Assembly (NCBI GenBank): GCA_020845495.1
Contig: JADLFM010000247.1
Location: forward strand, 1-64,000
Direction: 5' to 3'
Length of the DNA: 64,000 nucleotides
Source: Chloroflexota bacterium
Lineage (GTDB): Bacteria > Chloroflexota > UBA6077 > JACCZL01
Shown: piece by piece, positions 57,502-64,000 of the stretch
Numbering within the stretch: position 1 is the stretch's first letter
How the letters are laid out: the number at the start of each line of letters is the position of its first letter
Program-made: the position numbers and the translations under genes
The notes under the pieces: model-generated
What the model was told of the DNA's origin: nothing
The model's input: only the letters and a program-made list of their open reading frames with translations
Databases searched by the model: none

Positions 57502-57989
57502 AGGAGATCAGGAAGGACGTCACCTCCGCCGTACGCGAGGTCAAGCGCCGGATCGCGCGGGTGACTGACCTTCGACTGTATGCCCGGAAAGCAGAGGAGC
57601 ACCCGGCCGCGGTCGTCGGCGCGGCACTCGGCGCGGCCGGAGTAGTTGCCGCCGTCGTGATGCGCCAGGTCGTCGAGCGGCGGCGACGCAATCGCCCGTC
57701 CGAGCGGCTGAGGCGGACGGTGCACGGCGCCGCCGACGAGCTTGGCGAGCGCCTGGAGCGGGCGCGCGAGGCGCTGCCGATGCGGATGAGGATGGGCGCT
57801 CGAGGAGATGATATGGACCTGGCGAAGGGCGGGCACCTGGCGGAGAACAAGCCCGGCATGGTCAAGAGACTCCTCTGGTCTGGCCTCGCCGCCGGCATGA
57901 TGGCGCTGGGTGGCCTGTTAGCGCGACGGCTCAGCGCGATGGTCTGGCGGATGGCGATGCGCGAGGAGCCGCCGACCCACGGCGACTAG
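57465..57989 (+). CDS. DUF3618-like membrane-associated protein
   Basis: 174 residues; the ATG at 57465 follows GGAGAGG and lies inside the end of the DUF1469 gene in another frame. The N terminus TQREIEEIRKDVTSAVREVK is the DUF3618 helical signature. A hydrophobic segment follows (AAVVGAALGAAGVVAAVVMR), then a charged helical region (RLRRTVHGAADELGERLERA) and a C-terminal membrane helix (LLWSGLAAGMMALGGLLA). With the preceding gene it forms the typical DUF1469/DUF3618 pair, probably shaping the membrane under stress. No biochemical function is established. Confidence 0.83.
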   Translation: MGATAADTQREIEEIRKDVTSAVREVKRRIARVTDLRLYARKAEEHPAAVVGAALGAAGVVAAVVMRQVVERRRRNRPSERLRRTVHGAADELGERLERAREALPMRMRMGARGDDMDLAKGGHLAENKPGMVKRLLWSGLAAGMMALGGLLARRLSAMVWRMAMREEPPTHGD

Positions 57990-58211
57990 CGCACGAGCTC
58001 CTGGTCCCGCGACAGCCCCTTCGAGGTGGGCTGGCTCAACCAGGGCTGAGGAGATCGCGACGAAGGCGTTCGCAGCCGGCGACGGGGTCGTAAACGGCAC
58101 TTCGGTGTTGAGTGCCGAGGGCCTGGCGCGGATGCGGGCGTTGCCGGGCCTCGGCAGGAGCACCCTGCCGCTCGTTTTCGAGCACGCCGCGTCGCCTGGC
58201 TGCTCGCGGGC

Positions 58212-59165
58212 TCAGCAGCGGCGCGTGATCCTGCTGGACCGTGCGCCGCTGCGCCCGCACGGACACGGCGTCCGATCGATCTCGGTCTCGTAGCCTGTCC
58301 AATAGCGGAGCAGCGGGCTGCCCTCGCGGGTTAGATGGGTCAACACCAGCGCGCCCGGCCCGGACGTCACAGGCTGCCCCGATGCAGGGTCCACGATCTC
58401 GACGTACAGTTGGTCCTCAGTCCAGTGCAGGCCGGCGCGCGCCTCACATTCGTAGGCGAGGGTCGGGCCGACGCGCGCCAGCCCGAAGCAGCGTAGCGGC
58501 TCGTTCGACGAGGCCCGTGCGGGCGCCGGCGTATCGACGAACCAGCACACCGCGGAGCCGCCCAACGCGTCCGAGCCAAAGCCCGTGCCGTTCGTGGCCG
58601 GCGTCCGAGCGCCAATCACGACGAGGGTGGCGAATGATGTCTGCCCGGCCGCGGCGTCGATGCGCCGGAACGCGGCGTCGAGGGTGGCGTCTAACATGTC
58701 ATCGCCGAGCGGCCGGCGCACGTAGCGAGGGCTGCTCGGGCGAGCGCTGGCCACCCAGAGTGCCCGCGCTGCCACTCCGGCCCGATGGATGAGGTCGCCA
58801 TCGGTCCAAACGACCGTCTCACCGTCGTTCGCGAGCCGGTCTTGCTCGGCCCACCAGATAGCGGGTGCAACGGTGACCCGGCCTGGCGGTGGACTCGACG
58901 CTGCTTCAGCCCGAAGCTCGTCGTCGGTCAGGAATGGCAGCGTCCGAAGGTCATCGAGCCCCCGCAACCGGCCGGCGTCGATGCCGGCGGCCGCGATCCG
59001 CTCTCGATAGAACAGCGATCCCTCGAAGCAGCGACGTAGCTGCCATTGGGCGCGATGCTGCCAGACGACGGCCAGATCGTCGACCGGCAACGTCTCCATG
59101 CGCTCGTCCCAGTACGACCTACTCACCGTCTTGTTGTCGCTCCCACTCGTGCCGACTAGTAACAC
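58212..59165 (-). CDS. Degenerate phenylacetate-CoA ligase-like (PaaK) protein
   Basis: 317 residues from a GTG at 59165, compared with about 430 for PaaK. The N terminus matches (YWDERMETLPVDDLAVVWQH, then SLFYRERIAAAGIDAGRL and LRTLPFLTDDELR), as does a later block (YECEARAGLHWTEDQLYVEI, then VDPASGQPVTSGPGALVLTH and CPCGRSG). The ATP-binding Ser/Thr-Gly-rich loop is absent, the usual YGLTE motif reads CFGLARV, and the protein stops just where the C-terminal catalytic domain would begin. It is probably a pseudoenzyme or decaying paralogue. No linked substrate gene helps. Confidence 0.7.
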   Translation of the reverse strand: MLLVGTSGSDNKTVSRSYWDERMETLPVDDLAVVWQHRAQWQLRRCFEGSLFYRERIAAAGIDAGRLRGLDDLRTLPFLTDDELRAEAASSPPPGRVTVAPAIWWAEQDRLANDGETVVWTDGDLIHRAGVAARALWVASARPSSPRYVRRPLGDDMLDATLDAAFRRIDAAAGQTSFATLVVIGARTPATNGTGFGSDALGGSAVCWFVDTPAPARASSNEPLRCFGLARVGPTLAYECEARAGLHWTEDQLYVEIVDPASGQPVTSGPGALVLTHLTREGSPLLRYWTGYETEIDRTPCPCGRSGARSSRITRRC

Positions 59166-59440
59166 CCGGTCCGTGCTGTTGGCTCACCCGCTCGCGACTC
59201 ACAGTGTGCGGGGAGCGCGCCACCGTCGGCAACGCGCATCGTCCGCTGTGCGGTCCGCGACTGACAGAGTGGCCGTCGCGAGAGTCAGCGTGCGCGTCGA
59301 AGAATCCGACCAGGCGGGCCACGCGTAGGTTGGGAGCAGGAACGGCTGCTTGGCTCCGCCCGGAGGCGCCCCGGAGGCGAAGCGCGGCCCACCTGGCATC
59401 GTCGCCAGCATGACGCCGACACGAAGGAGAGGGGGCGAAA

Positions 59441-59896
59441 ATGCGCCTGGTTCGTCGGTTCGGATTCCTTCCCGCGATCGTATTTGGGCTGGGACTGGCG
59501 TGGGCTGCCAGCGCACAGGGCGCAACCGCGTACACGCCAATGGTCACGATCATCGACAACGATGCCGCCGCGCCGAATCAGGGGCCGGACGTCGGCCAGG
59601 GCTATTGGGGCTACGGCCCCGACATGATCGTCGTCAAGAAGGGCGAGCAGATCACGTTTGAGAATCCGACCACCAACAAGCGCCCGCACACCATCACGAG
59701 CATCTCGCTCGGCGGCGCTCCATTCGATAACACCCTGGCGGCTGGCGGGAAATTCGATTCGTCGCCCGCTCGCGAGTCGCTGGTCACGCCGGGCATGGCC
59801 TGGGCACTCGACACCAGTACGCTCGATCCCGGCAACTATGCGTATTTTTGCCGGCTGCACCCCTGGATGGTCGGCAAATTCACGGTAACTGAATAG
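59441..59896 (+). CDS. Exported cupredoxin-like copper protein
   Basis: 151 residues; ATG at 59441 preceded by AGGAGAGGGGG. A signal peptide (FLPAIVFGLGLAWAASAQGA) precedes a plastocyanin/azurin-like barrel. The type I copper ligands are visible: His in KRPHTITS, then Cys, His and Met in YFCRLHPWMVG. The protein is likely a small extracytoplasmic electron carrier, or a domain-sized relative of nitrous-oxide reductase/cytochrome oxidase cupredoxins. No oxidase gene adjoins it. Its partner is unknown. Confidence 0.88.
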   Translation: MRLVRRFGFLPAIVFGLGLAWAASAQGATAYTPMVTIIDNDAAAPNQGPDVGQGYWGYGPDMIVVKKGEQITFENPTTNKRPHTITSISLGGAPFDNTLAAGGKFDSSPARESLVTPGMAWALDTSTLDPGNYAYFCRLHPWMVGKFTVTE

Positions 59897-60032
59897 GCAC
59901 CGCTGGTCTGCAATGCGGAGCGTTCGGGCACGGAGCCGGCGGCGCTGCCAGCTTCGCGCCCGAAATGCCGTCTGCTACCCCGCCGTCTGCTACCCTCCTG
60001 TCCGTGACTCATGGATCGCGCGGGGATGGTGG

Positions 60033-61052
60033 ATGGGTGTCGTCGAGTTGACCGGACTGGTCTACTACGGGTATCACGGCGCGCTCCCTGAGGAGCAGAC
60101 ACTCGGTCAGCGGTTCGTCGTCGACGTCCGCCTGTCGCTCGATCTGGCGACCGCCGCGGCCGACGACGACCTGACCCAGACCGTCGACTATGGCCGCGTG
60201 GTCGCGACCGTCCGAGACATCGTCGAGGGCCGCCCGGTCCGGCTGATCGAAACGCTCGCCGCCCGGATCGGCGATCAGATCCTCGATCGCTATCTACGCG
60301 TGCGTGAGGTGCGCGTTCGCGTCGCCAAGCCATCGGCGCCAATCGCCGGCGCCTCGACCGGCCAGGTCTCCGTCGAGACCGTACGCCGGCGCGCCGCCAC
60401 TGTCGGCGGCGGGCAGTCCGCTCATGGCCGCATGGCCGAGGACTCGCCGGCTTCCCGGCCGCACGCATGGAGTGGCACGCCTGGAGAGTCTGGAGCCACC
60501 TCCGGTGCGTCGGACGAGGAGCCTACGTTGCTGCCTGGAGTGTTGAGCGCAGCCACGATTCGCACGCTGCTGGCCGCCGACCCGCCCCTGATCGAGCCGC
60601 TCGACGATCCGGCCATCCAGATCCAGCCCAATGGGGTCGATCTCACCCTTGATGCCGTCTGGTGGCTCGAAAGCTCGGGGACCATCGGCCTCGACAACGT
60701 GGACCGCCGCCTCCCCGAACGTCGCGACGTTCCGTTGAGCGACGAGGGCCAGTATCTGCTGGCGCCCGGACCGTACCTCGTGCGCTTCCGCGAGACGGTC
60801 GCGTTGCCCGCGGACGTCATGGCGCTTGGCCGGCCGCGCTCGTCGCTGGCCCGCTGCGGCGCGGCGCTCCACACCGCCGTCTGGGACGCCGGCTACCGAG
60901 GTCGTTCTGAAGCGCTGCTCGTGGTTTACAATGCGGGCGGGTTGCAACTCCGACCGGGTGCGAGGATTCTGCAACTCGTGTTTCTGCGCCTGGACCGTCC
61001 GACTGAGCGATATAGCGGGTACTATCAGGGTGAAAATCTCGGGGGGGCGTGA
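60033..61052 (+). CDS. Fusion: dihydroneopterin aldolase (FolB) + archaeal-type dUTPase/dCTP deaminase
   Basis: 339 residues from the ATG at 60033. Residues 1-120 are FolB: GLVYYGYHGALPEEQTLGQR with the catalytic Tyr/Glu region, TVDYGRVV, LIETLAARIGDQIL and VRVAKPSAPIAGA with the conserved Lys. After a linker of about 45 residues (Gly/Ser/Ala-rich), residues 165-339 follow the archaeal Dcd/DUT pattern: IQIQPNGVDLTLDAVWWLES, LGRPRSSLARCGAAL, TAVWDAGYRGRSEALLVVYN and GARILQLVFLRLDRPTERYS, then GYYQGENLG. The frame is open throughout. FolB makes hydroxymethyl-dihydropterin for folate; the DUT half would hydrolyse dUTP. An internal ATG at 60432 lacks a ribosome binding site. The link through thymidylate synthesis (folate plus dUMP) is plausible. 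Confidence 0.86.
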   Translation: MGVVELTGLVYYGYHGALPEEQTLGQRFVVDVRLSLDLATAAADDDLTQTVDYGRVVATVRDIVEGRPVRLIETLAARIGDQILDRYLRVREVRVRVAKPSAPIAGASTGQVSVETVRRRAATVGGGQSAHGRMAEDSPASRPHAWSGTPGESGATSGASDEEPTLLPGVLSAATIRTLLAADPPLIEPLDDPAIQIQPNGVDLTLDAVWWLESSGTIGLDNVDRRLPERRDVPLSDEGQYLLAPGPYLVRFRETVALPADVMALGRPRSSLARCGAALHTAVWDAGYRGRSEALLVVYNAGGLQLRPGARILQLVFLRLDRPTERYSGYYQGENLGGA

Positions 61053-61205
61053 CCTTCGGGCTGCGCCGTTCGTTCTGGAGGCGAGCCGAAGGTGCGTCTC
61101 GGCTGGGCTATGGCCGTCGCATGGCTCCCTTTCGGACCGTTCTGTATGAGTGCGTCAGGTCCGGCGCGACCGCTCTGGACCTGAGGAAAGCGAGACAGGG
61201 TCCTC

Positions 61206-63320
61206 TTGCGCCAGGAGACCACGCGGAACTGGGCGACGCAGATCGCGCGCCCATTTGGCGACGTACCATTTGCAAACCTTGGCCTCGCCGTGGCCGCCTT
61301 TGCGGCGGTGTTGGTGCTGCTGGTCGTTGGTGTGGTCGCGGCAGTGCAGGTCTCCTATTCCGGACGGATGTACCCTGGTGTCCGCGCGCTCGGTGTGCCG
61401 TTGGGCGGCCTGACGCGTGACGAAGCGCGTGTCATTCTGGCGGGTCGGATCGCCGACATGAGCAATCGCACCATCGGTATCGGCTTCAAAGAGCTAACCT
61501 GGACGGTCGCGGGGCACCACCTGGGCGTTCGCCCGGACGTTGAGCCGCTCCTGGATGAGGCGTATGCACTCGGTCGGCAGGGCAACGTCTTTGCCCGTGT
61601 CAGCGCGCAGTTTCACCTTTGGGCGAACGGCGCCGATCGCGAAGTGCGCGCTACCGCCTACGATCCGGCTGCTTTGCGCGCCTTCATGCAGGCGCTCGCC
61701 GGTGCGGTCGACCGGCCGGTCACCGACGCGCAAATTGCCCTGTCCCCCGAGGGTAAGGTCGAACTGGTGCCCGGACAGCCCGGCCGGCAGTTGCAGGTCG
61801 ATGCGACTCAGCGGCTTCTCGAGGAAGCGCTGGCGCAGCCGGAGGTCAGTTTCGTCAATCTAGCGATCCGTGAGACGGAGCCGAACGTCAGCACCGACGA
61901 CCTCGCGGCGGCCCGAACGCAGGCTGAAGCGCTGGTGAGCGCTCCGTTGGTGCTCAAGTTCGGGGACGACGAGTGGCAGTTGACGCCGCGTCAACTCTCC
62001 ACCATGGCGACGCTCCAGGGCGCAGCCGGCGTCACACTCAACCGTGACGCCATTCGCGCCTGGGCGACGCAGTTTTCACATGAGGTCGAGCAGCAGCCCC
62101 AGAACGCGCGGTTCTCGTGGCAGAGTGGCACGCTCTCGCTGCTCCGCCCGAGTAAGGATGGGCGTCGCCTCGACGTGGACCGCACGGTCGAACTCGTTGC
62201 GGCACAGGCGCTCACGGCTGACCGGACCATCGCGCTACCGGTCGTCGTCACCCGTCCGGACGTCTCGCAAGATGACGCCGGTAAGCTCAAGATCGACGGC
62301 GCTATTGAGGTCGCCAGGACGTCGTTCGCAGGCTCGTCGCCGCCGAAGCAGCACAACATCACGTTGGCGACCCAGCGGCTCAACGGCGTCGTCGTTCCGC
62401 CCGGCAAGATGTTCTCCTTCAACAAGGAAGTTGGCTCGACGAGCCTTGATGCGGGCTACAAGCTCGGCTGGGGCATCGCGAACGCTGGCGCGAACGTAAA
62501 GACGGTTCCGTCGGTGGCTGGCGGCATCTGCCAGGTCGCGACGACCCTATTCCACACCGTCTTCTGGGCCGGCTATCAGGTCGAGGAGCGGAACTACCAC
62601 TTGTACTGGATCCCCGGCTACACGTCGCGCGGCGTCGAAGGGCTCGATGCGACCGTCGACGAGGAGGCCGGCCTCGACTTCCGCTTCATCAACAACACCG
62701 ACAACTATCTGCTGATTCAGTCGTGGACCGAAGGTGGTCGGGTCGTCTTCGGGCTGTACGGGACCAAGCCGGACTGGACCGTCAAGGTGACCCCTGGCCA
62801 GCGCGCCGAAGTCAAGGAAGCGAGCACCGAGCAGGTCGTGGAGGAAGAGCCCACGCTGCCGGCTGGGCAGAGGCTCGCGGTCGAGGGCGCGATGGACGGC
62901 TTCAAGGTGACGACGGTGCGAACGGTGACGCGTGGAACTGAGGAGCCGCGTATCCTGCGCCTGACGAGCCTCTACCGGCCGTCGCGGAACGTGGTCCTGG
63001 TGGGCACAGGCGGGCGGCCAGCCGGCCCGTCGCAAGTCGTACCGAACCGCCCGACCCAGTCAGTCCCCGAGTCCGCACCGGCCCGTCCCGCGCCGACGGC
63101 CGCTCCCTCGACGGCTGCTCCCAAGCCGACCGCCGCTCCCGCGCAGCCAACCGCCGCGCCCAAACCGACGGCAGCGCCCGCACAACCCACTGCCGCTCCC
63201 AAGCCCGCCACAAAGCCAGCCGTCAAGCCGACCGCCGCTCCGAAGCCCATCATTCAGCCTGGCATCGGCACGACCGGCAGTCCGGCCCGAACGTCAACCT
63301 CTCAGGACGGCGGACGGTAG
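61206..63320 (+). CDS. VanW-family protein with peptidoglycan-binding-like and G5 domains
   Basis: 704 residues from a TTG at 61206; the ribosome binding site is poor and a nearby alternative cannot be excluded. One transmembrane anchor (LAVAAFAAVLVLLVVGVVAA) is followed by two PG_binding_4-type domains (about 60-330), a VanW domain (FNKEVGSTSLDAGYKLGWGI ... SVAGGICQVATTLFHTVFWA ... ERNYHLYWIPGYTSRG) and a G5 domain (about 545-625). The last 90 residues are a Pro/Ala/Thr repeat tail (PTAAPKPTAAPAQ). These proteins probably bind or remodel the cell wall; the link of VanW to vancomycin resistance is historical and not implied here. No sorting signal is seen. Confidence 0.92.
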   Translation: MRQETTRNWATQIARPFGDVPFANLGLAVAAFAAVLVLLVVGVVAAVQVSYSGRMYPGVRALGVPLGGLTRDEARVILAGRIADMSNRTIGIGFKELTWTVAGHHLGVRPDVEPLLDEAYALGRQGNVFARVSAQFHLWANGADREVRATAYDPAALRAFMQALAGAVDRPVTDAQIALSPEGKVELVPGQPGRQLQVDATQRLLEEALAQPEVSFVNLAIRETEPNVSTDDLAAARTQAEALVSAPLVLKFGDDEWQLTPRQLSTMATLQGAAGVTLNRDAIRAWATQFSHEVEQQPQNARFSWQSGTLSLLRPSKDGRRLDVDRTVELVAAQALTADRTIALPVVVTRPDVSQDDAGKLKIDGAIEVARTSFAGSSPPKQHNITLATQRLNGVVVPPGKMFSFNKEVGSTSLDAGYKLGWGIANAGANVKTVPSVAGGICQVATTLFHTVFWAGYQVEERNYHLYWIPGYTSRGVEGLDATVDEEAGLDFRFINNTDNYLLIQSWTEGGRVVFGLYGTKPDWTVKVTPGQRAEVKEASTEQVVEEEPTLPAGQRLAVEGAMDGFKVTTVRTVTRGTEEPRILRLTSLYRPSRNVVLVGTGGRPAGPSQVVPNRPTQSVPESAPARPAPTAAPSTAAPKPTAAPAQPTAAPKPTAAPAQPTAAPKPATKPAVKPTAAPKPIIQPGIGTTGSPARTSTSQDGGR

Positions 63321-63393
63321 CACGCCTGCACCCGCGCCCCAGCTTCTTTCCGGAGGGGGCGGGCGGTACTGCGTGGCGACGACGGCCGTTCGG

Positions 63394-63819
63394 CTAGTCG
63401 ACGGCGTCGGCTCGGCCGGCCTGCTCCCAGATCGAGCGCTCGGCGTCGTCCGTCGAGGCATCCTCGAAGACGCGGGTCAGGCCGTAGTCGAGGAGAATCA
63501 GCATTTGATCCTCGCGCGTGGCAGTGTGCGGAAAGTCAATCCGCACGTGAATTCCTGGTATCGCGCGGAAGCCCCGGTCGATACTGTTGATGCACCGCAC
63601 GATCTCGCGGCCCGTCAAGTACGTCCCCTGACGGGTGCGCCAGGACCAGCTTCGCGAGCGCCCATCAGCGTACCGATAGTGCACGGCGGCCGTGTAGCGC
63701 TGGCCGCGCCGAATAACGGCGGCCGTCGCATCCACACGGTCCCCGCTGACGCGCCAGAGCTTCATGAAACGGTCGTGCCGAAGGTCTACCTGAAACACCA
63801 GTCGTCCTGGCCAATCCAC
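63394..63819 (-). CDS. Conserved-looking hypothetical protein, about 141 residues
   Basis: The protein reads well in this frame: RLVFQVDLRHDRFMKLWRVS, GQRYTAAVHYRYADGRSRSW, GTYLTGREIVRCINSIDRGF and HVRIDFPHTATREDQMLILL. Its mixed alpha/beta character and codon pattern favour it over the plus-strand open frame covering the same bases. No family is recognised. The GTG at 63819 is the furthest start; an internal ATG at residue 19 is possible. It is divergent from the TenA-like gene. Confidence 0.55.
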   Translation of the reverse strand: MDWPGRLVFQVDLRHDRFMKLWRVSGDRVDATAAVIRRGQRYTAAVHYRYADGRSRSWSWRTRQGTYLTGREIVRCINSIDRGFRAIPGIHVRIDFPHTATREDQMLILLDYGLTRVFEDASTDDAERSIWEQAGRADAVD

Positions 63820-63843
63820 GCTGAGTCAGCGCGGGCGCGATTG

Positions 63844-63849
63844 TACAAT
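63844..63849 (+). promoter_or_regulatory. Possible -10 element of the tenA-like gene
   Basis: TACAAT in a TTGTACAATGG context lies 74 bases before the GTG at 63923. No convincing -35 and no TPP riboswitch are seen between it and the start. Confidence 0.3.
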
Positions 63850-63922
63850 GGACCGTCCGGCGGCCGAAAGGCGGCGCGTCCGTCATCGGCCGTGGGCACG
63901 CCTCGAAAGGACGCCTCTCGCG

Positions 63923-64000
63923 GTGACCGAATCGTTCACAGACGCTCTCTGGCATGAAGCCAGGCCCCTCTGGTCGGCCATCCGTCAGCACCCATTTCTC
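63923..64000 (+). CDS. tenA: TenA/thiaminase II-like protein (3' truncated by window end)
   Basis: Twenty-six residues are visible from the GTG at 63923: TESFTDALWHEARPLWSAIR followed by QHPFL. This is the standard N terminus of the TenA family, in which the first helix ends in a HPF motif. TenA salvages the thiamine pyrimidine by hydrolysing aminopyrimidines. The rest lies outside the window. The short overlap with the family makes this a reasoned but incomplete call; a PqqC-like or other TenA-fold protein is possible. Confidence 0.68.
   Translation, partial: MTESFTDALWHEARPLWSAIRQHPFL

Noticed and set aside
60432..61052. Separate dUTPase gene starting at an internal ATG
   Set aside because: There is no stop codon between the FolB and dUTPase parts and no ribosome binding site before the internal ATG, so fusion is preferred.
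61206..63320. Vancomycin resistance gene reading of VanW
   Set aside because: The VanW domain occurs widely in cell-wall proteins; no vanHAX ligase or dipeptidase genes are present.
63850..63922. TPP riboswitch before the tenA-like gene
   Set aside because: The conserved CUGAGA and GAUAAUGCCAGCG-type elements are absent; only a possible -10 is seen.
1..64000. tRNA, rRNA, tmRNA or insertion sequence
   Set aside because: Reading the intergenic gaps showed no cloverleaf with a GTTCRA-type arm, no rRNA signatures, no transposase and no terminal inverted repeats.

Overview
The window is high-GC DNA with short intergenic gaps, many GTG/TTG starts preceded by AGGAGG-type ribosome binding sites, and exported proteins carrying Pro/Ala/Thr-rich linkers (PTAAPKP, PTPSPS). 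Gene content includes Cox-type molybdenum hydroxylase genes, a Gld-like ABC operon, a VanW protein, a sortase, NfeD, PlsX, LepA and epoxyqueuosine reductase. This suits a free-living, probably aerobic bacterium, most likely Chloroflexota (Thermomicrobia-like). That assignment is inference from gene content, not from a marker phylogeny. I see no rRNA, tRNA, insertion sequence or prophage. The window starts inside a peptide-type ABC substrate-binding protein and ends inside a TenA-like gene.

Left part (1-17 kb). The most interesting locus is 1640-5143: a promoter, a complete SAM-I riboswitch with antiterminator and terminator, a threonine-synthase-like PLP enzyme, a stand-alone NIL-domain protein, a ThiS/MoaD-like sulfur carrier ending in Gly-Gly-Cys, and a ThiF/MoeB-like E1 enzyme. 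Together they suggest a SAM-repressed route in which a protein thiocarboxylate supplies sulfur for homocysteine/methionine synthesis. After it come a membrane-anchored polysaccharide deacetylase and a glycosyltransferase on the minus strand, a translationally coupled DUF1611/enolase-superfamily pair resembling the DgcN-DgcA D-glutamate pathway, a zinc-ribbon/SH3 membrane protein, a flavin reductase-like protein, an NfeD protease behind five 18-bp tandem repeats, a LolA-fold exported protein and rpsT.

Middle part (17-33 kb, mostly minus strand). YjbQ is followed by a large molybdenum-hydroxylase locus: CoxM and CoxS subunits, a molybdopterin-binding protein, an NTP-transferase/NUDIX fusion, two XdhC-family proteins, CoxE (VWA), CoxD (AAA ATPase), MoeA and CoxG. 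No catalytic large subunit (CoxL) is present. A compact operon follows: Asp/Glu-racemase-like, TIM-barrel isomerase, isopropylmalate/tartrate dehydrogenase-like, HIT and SDR genes, suggesting catabolism of a sugar acid or hydroxy acid.

Right part (33-64 kb). Here are an HlyD/MacA-like adaptor, plsX, a GH63-like glycosidase, a DtxR-type regulator, a branched-chain-type binding lipoprotein, an acyl-CoA ligase, a second GT39-like glycosyltransferase, a hybrid histidine kinase, a sortase, a four-gene Gld-type ABC operon, a small winged-helix protein with a clear terminator, a frameshifted exported-protein gene, queG, a one-cysteine thiol peroxidase, lepA, two small envelope proteins, a degenerate PaaK-like protein, a cupredoxin, a FolB-dUTPase fusion and a VanW/G5 protein. 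Short tandem repeats of 14-18 bp occur at several gene edges.
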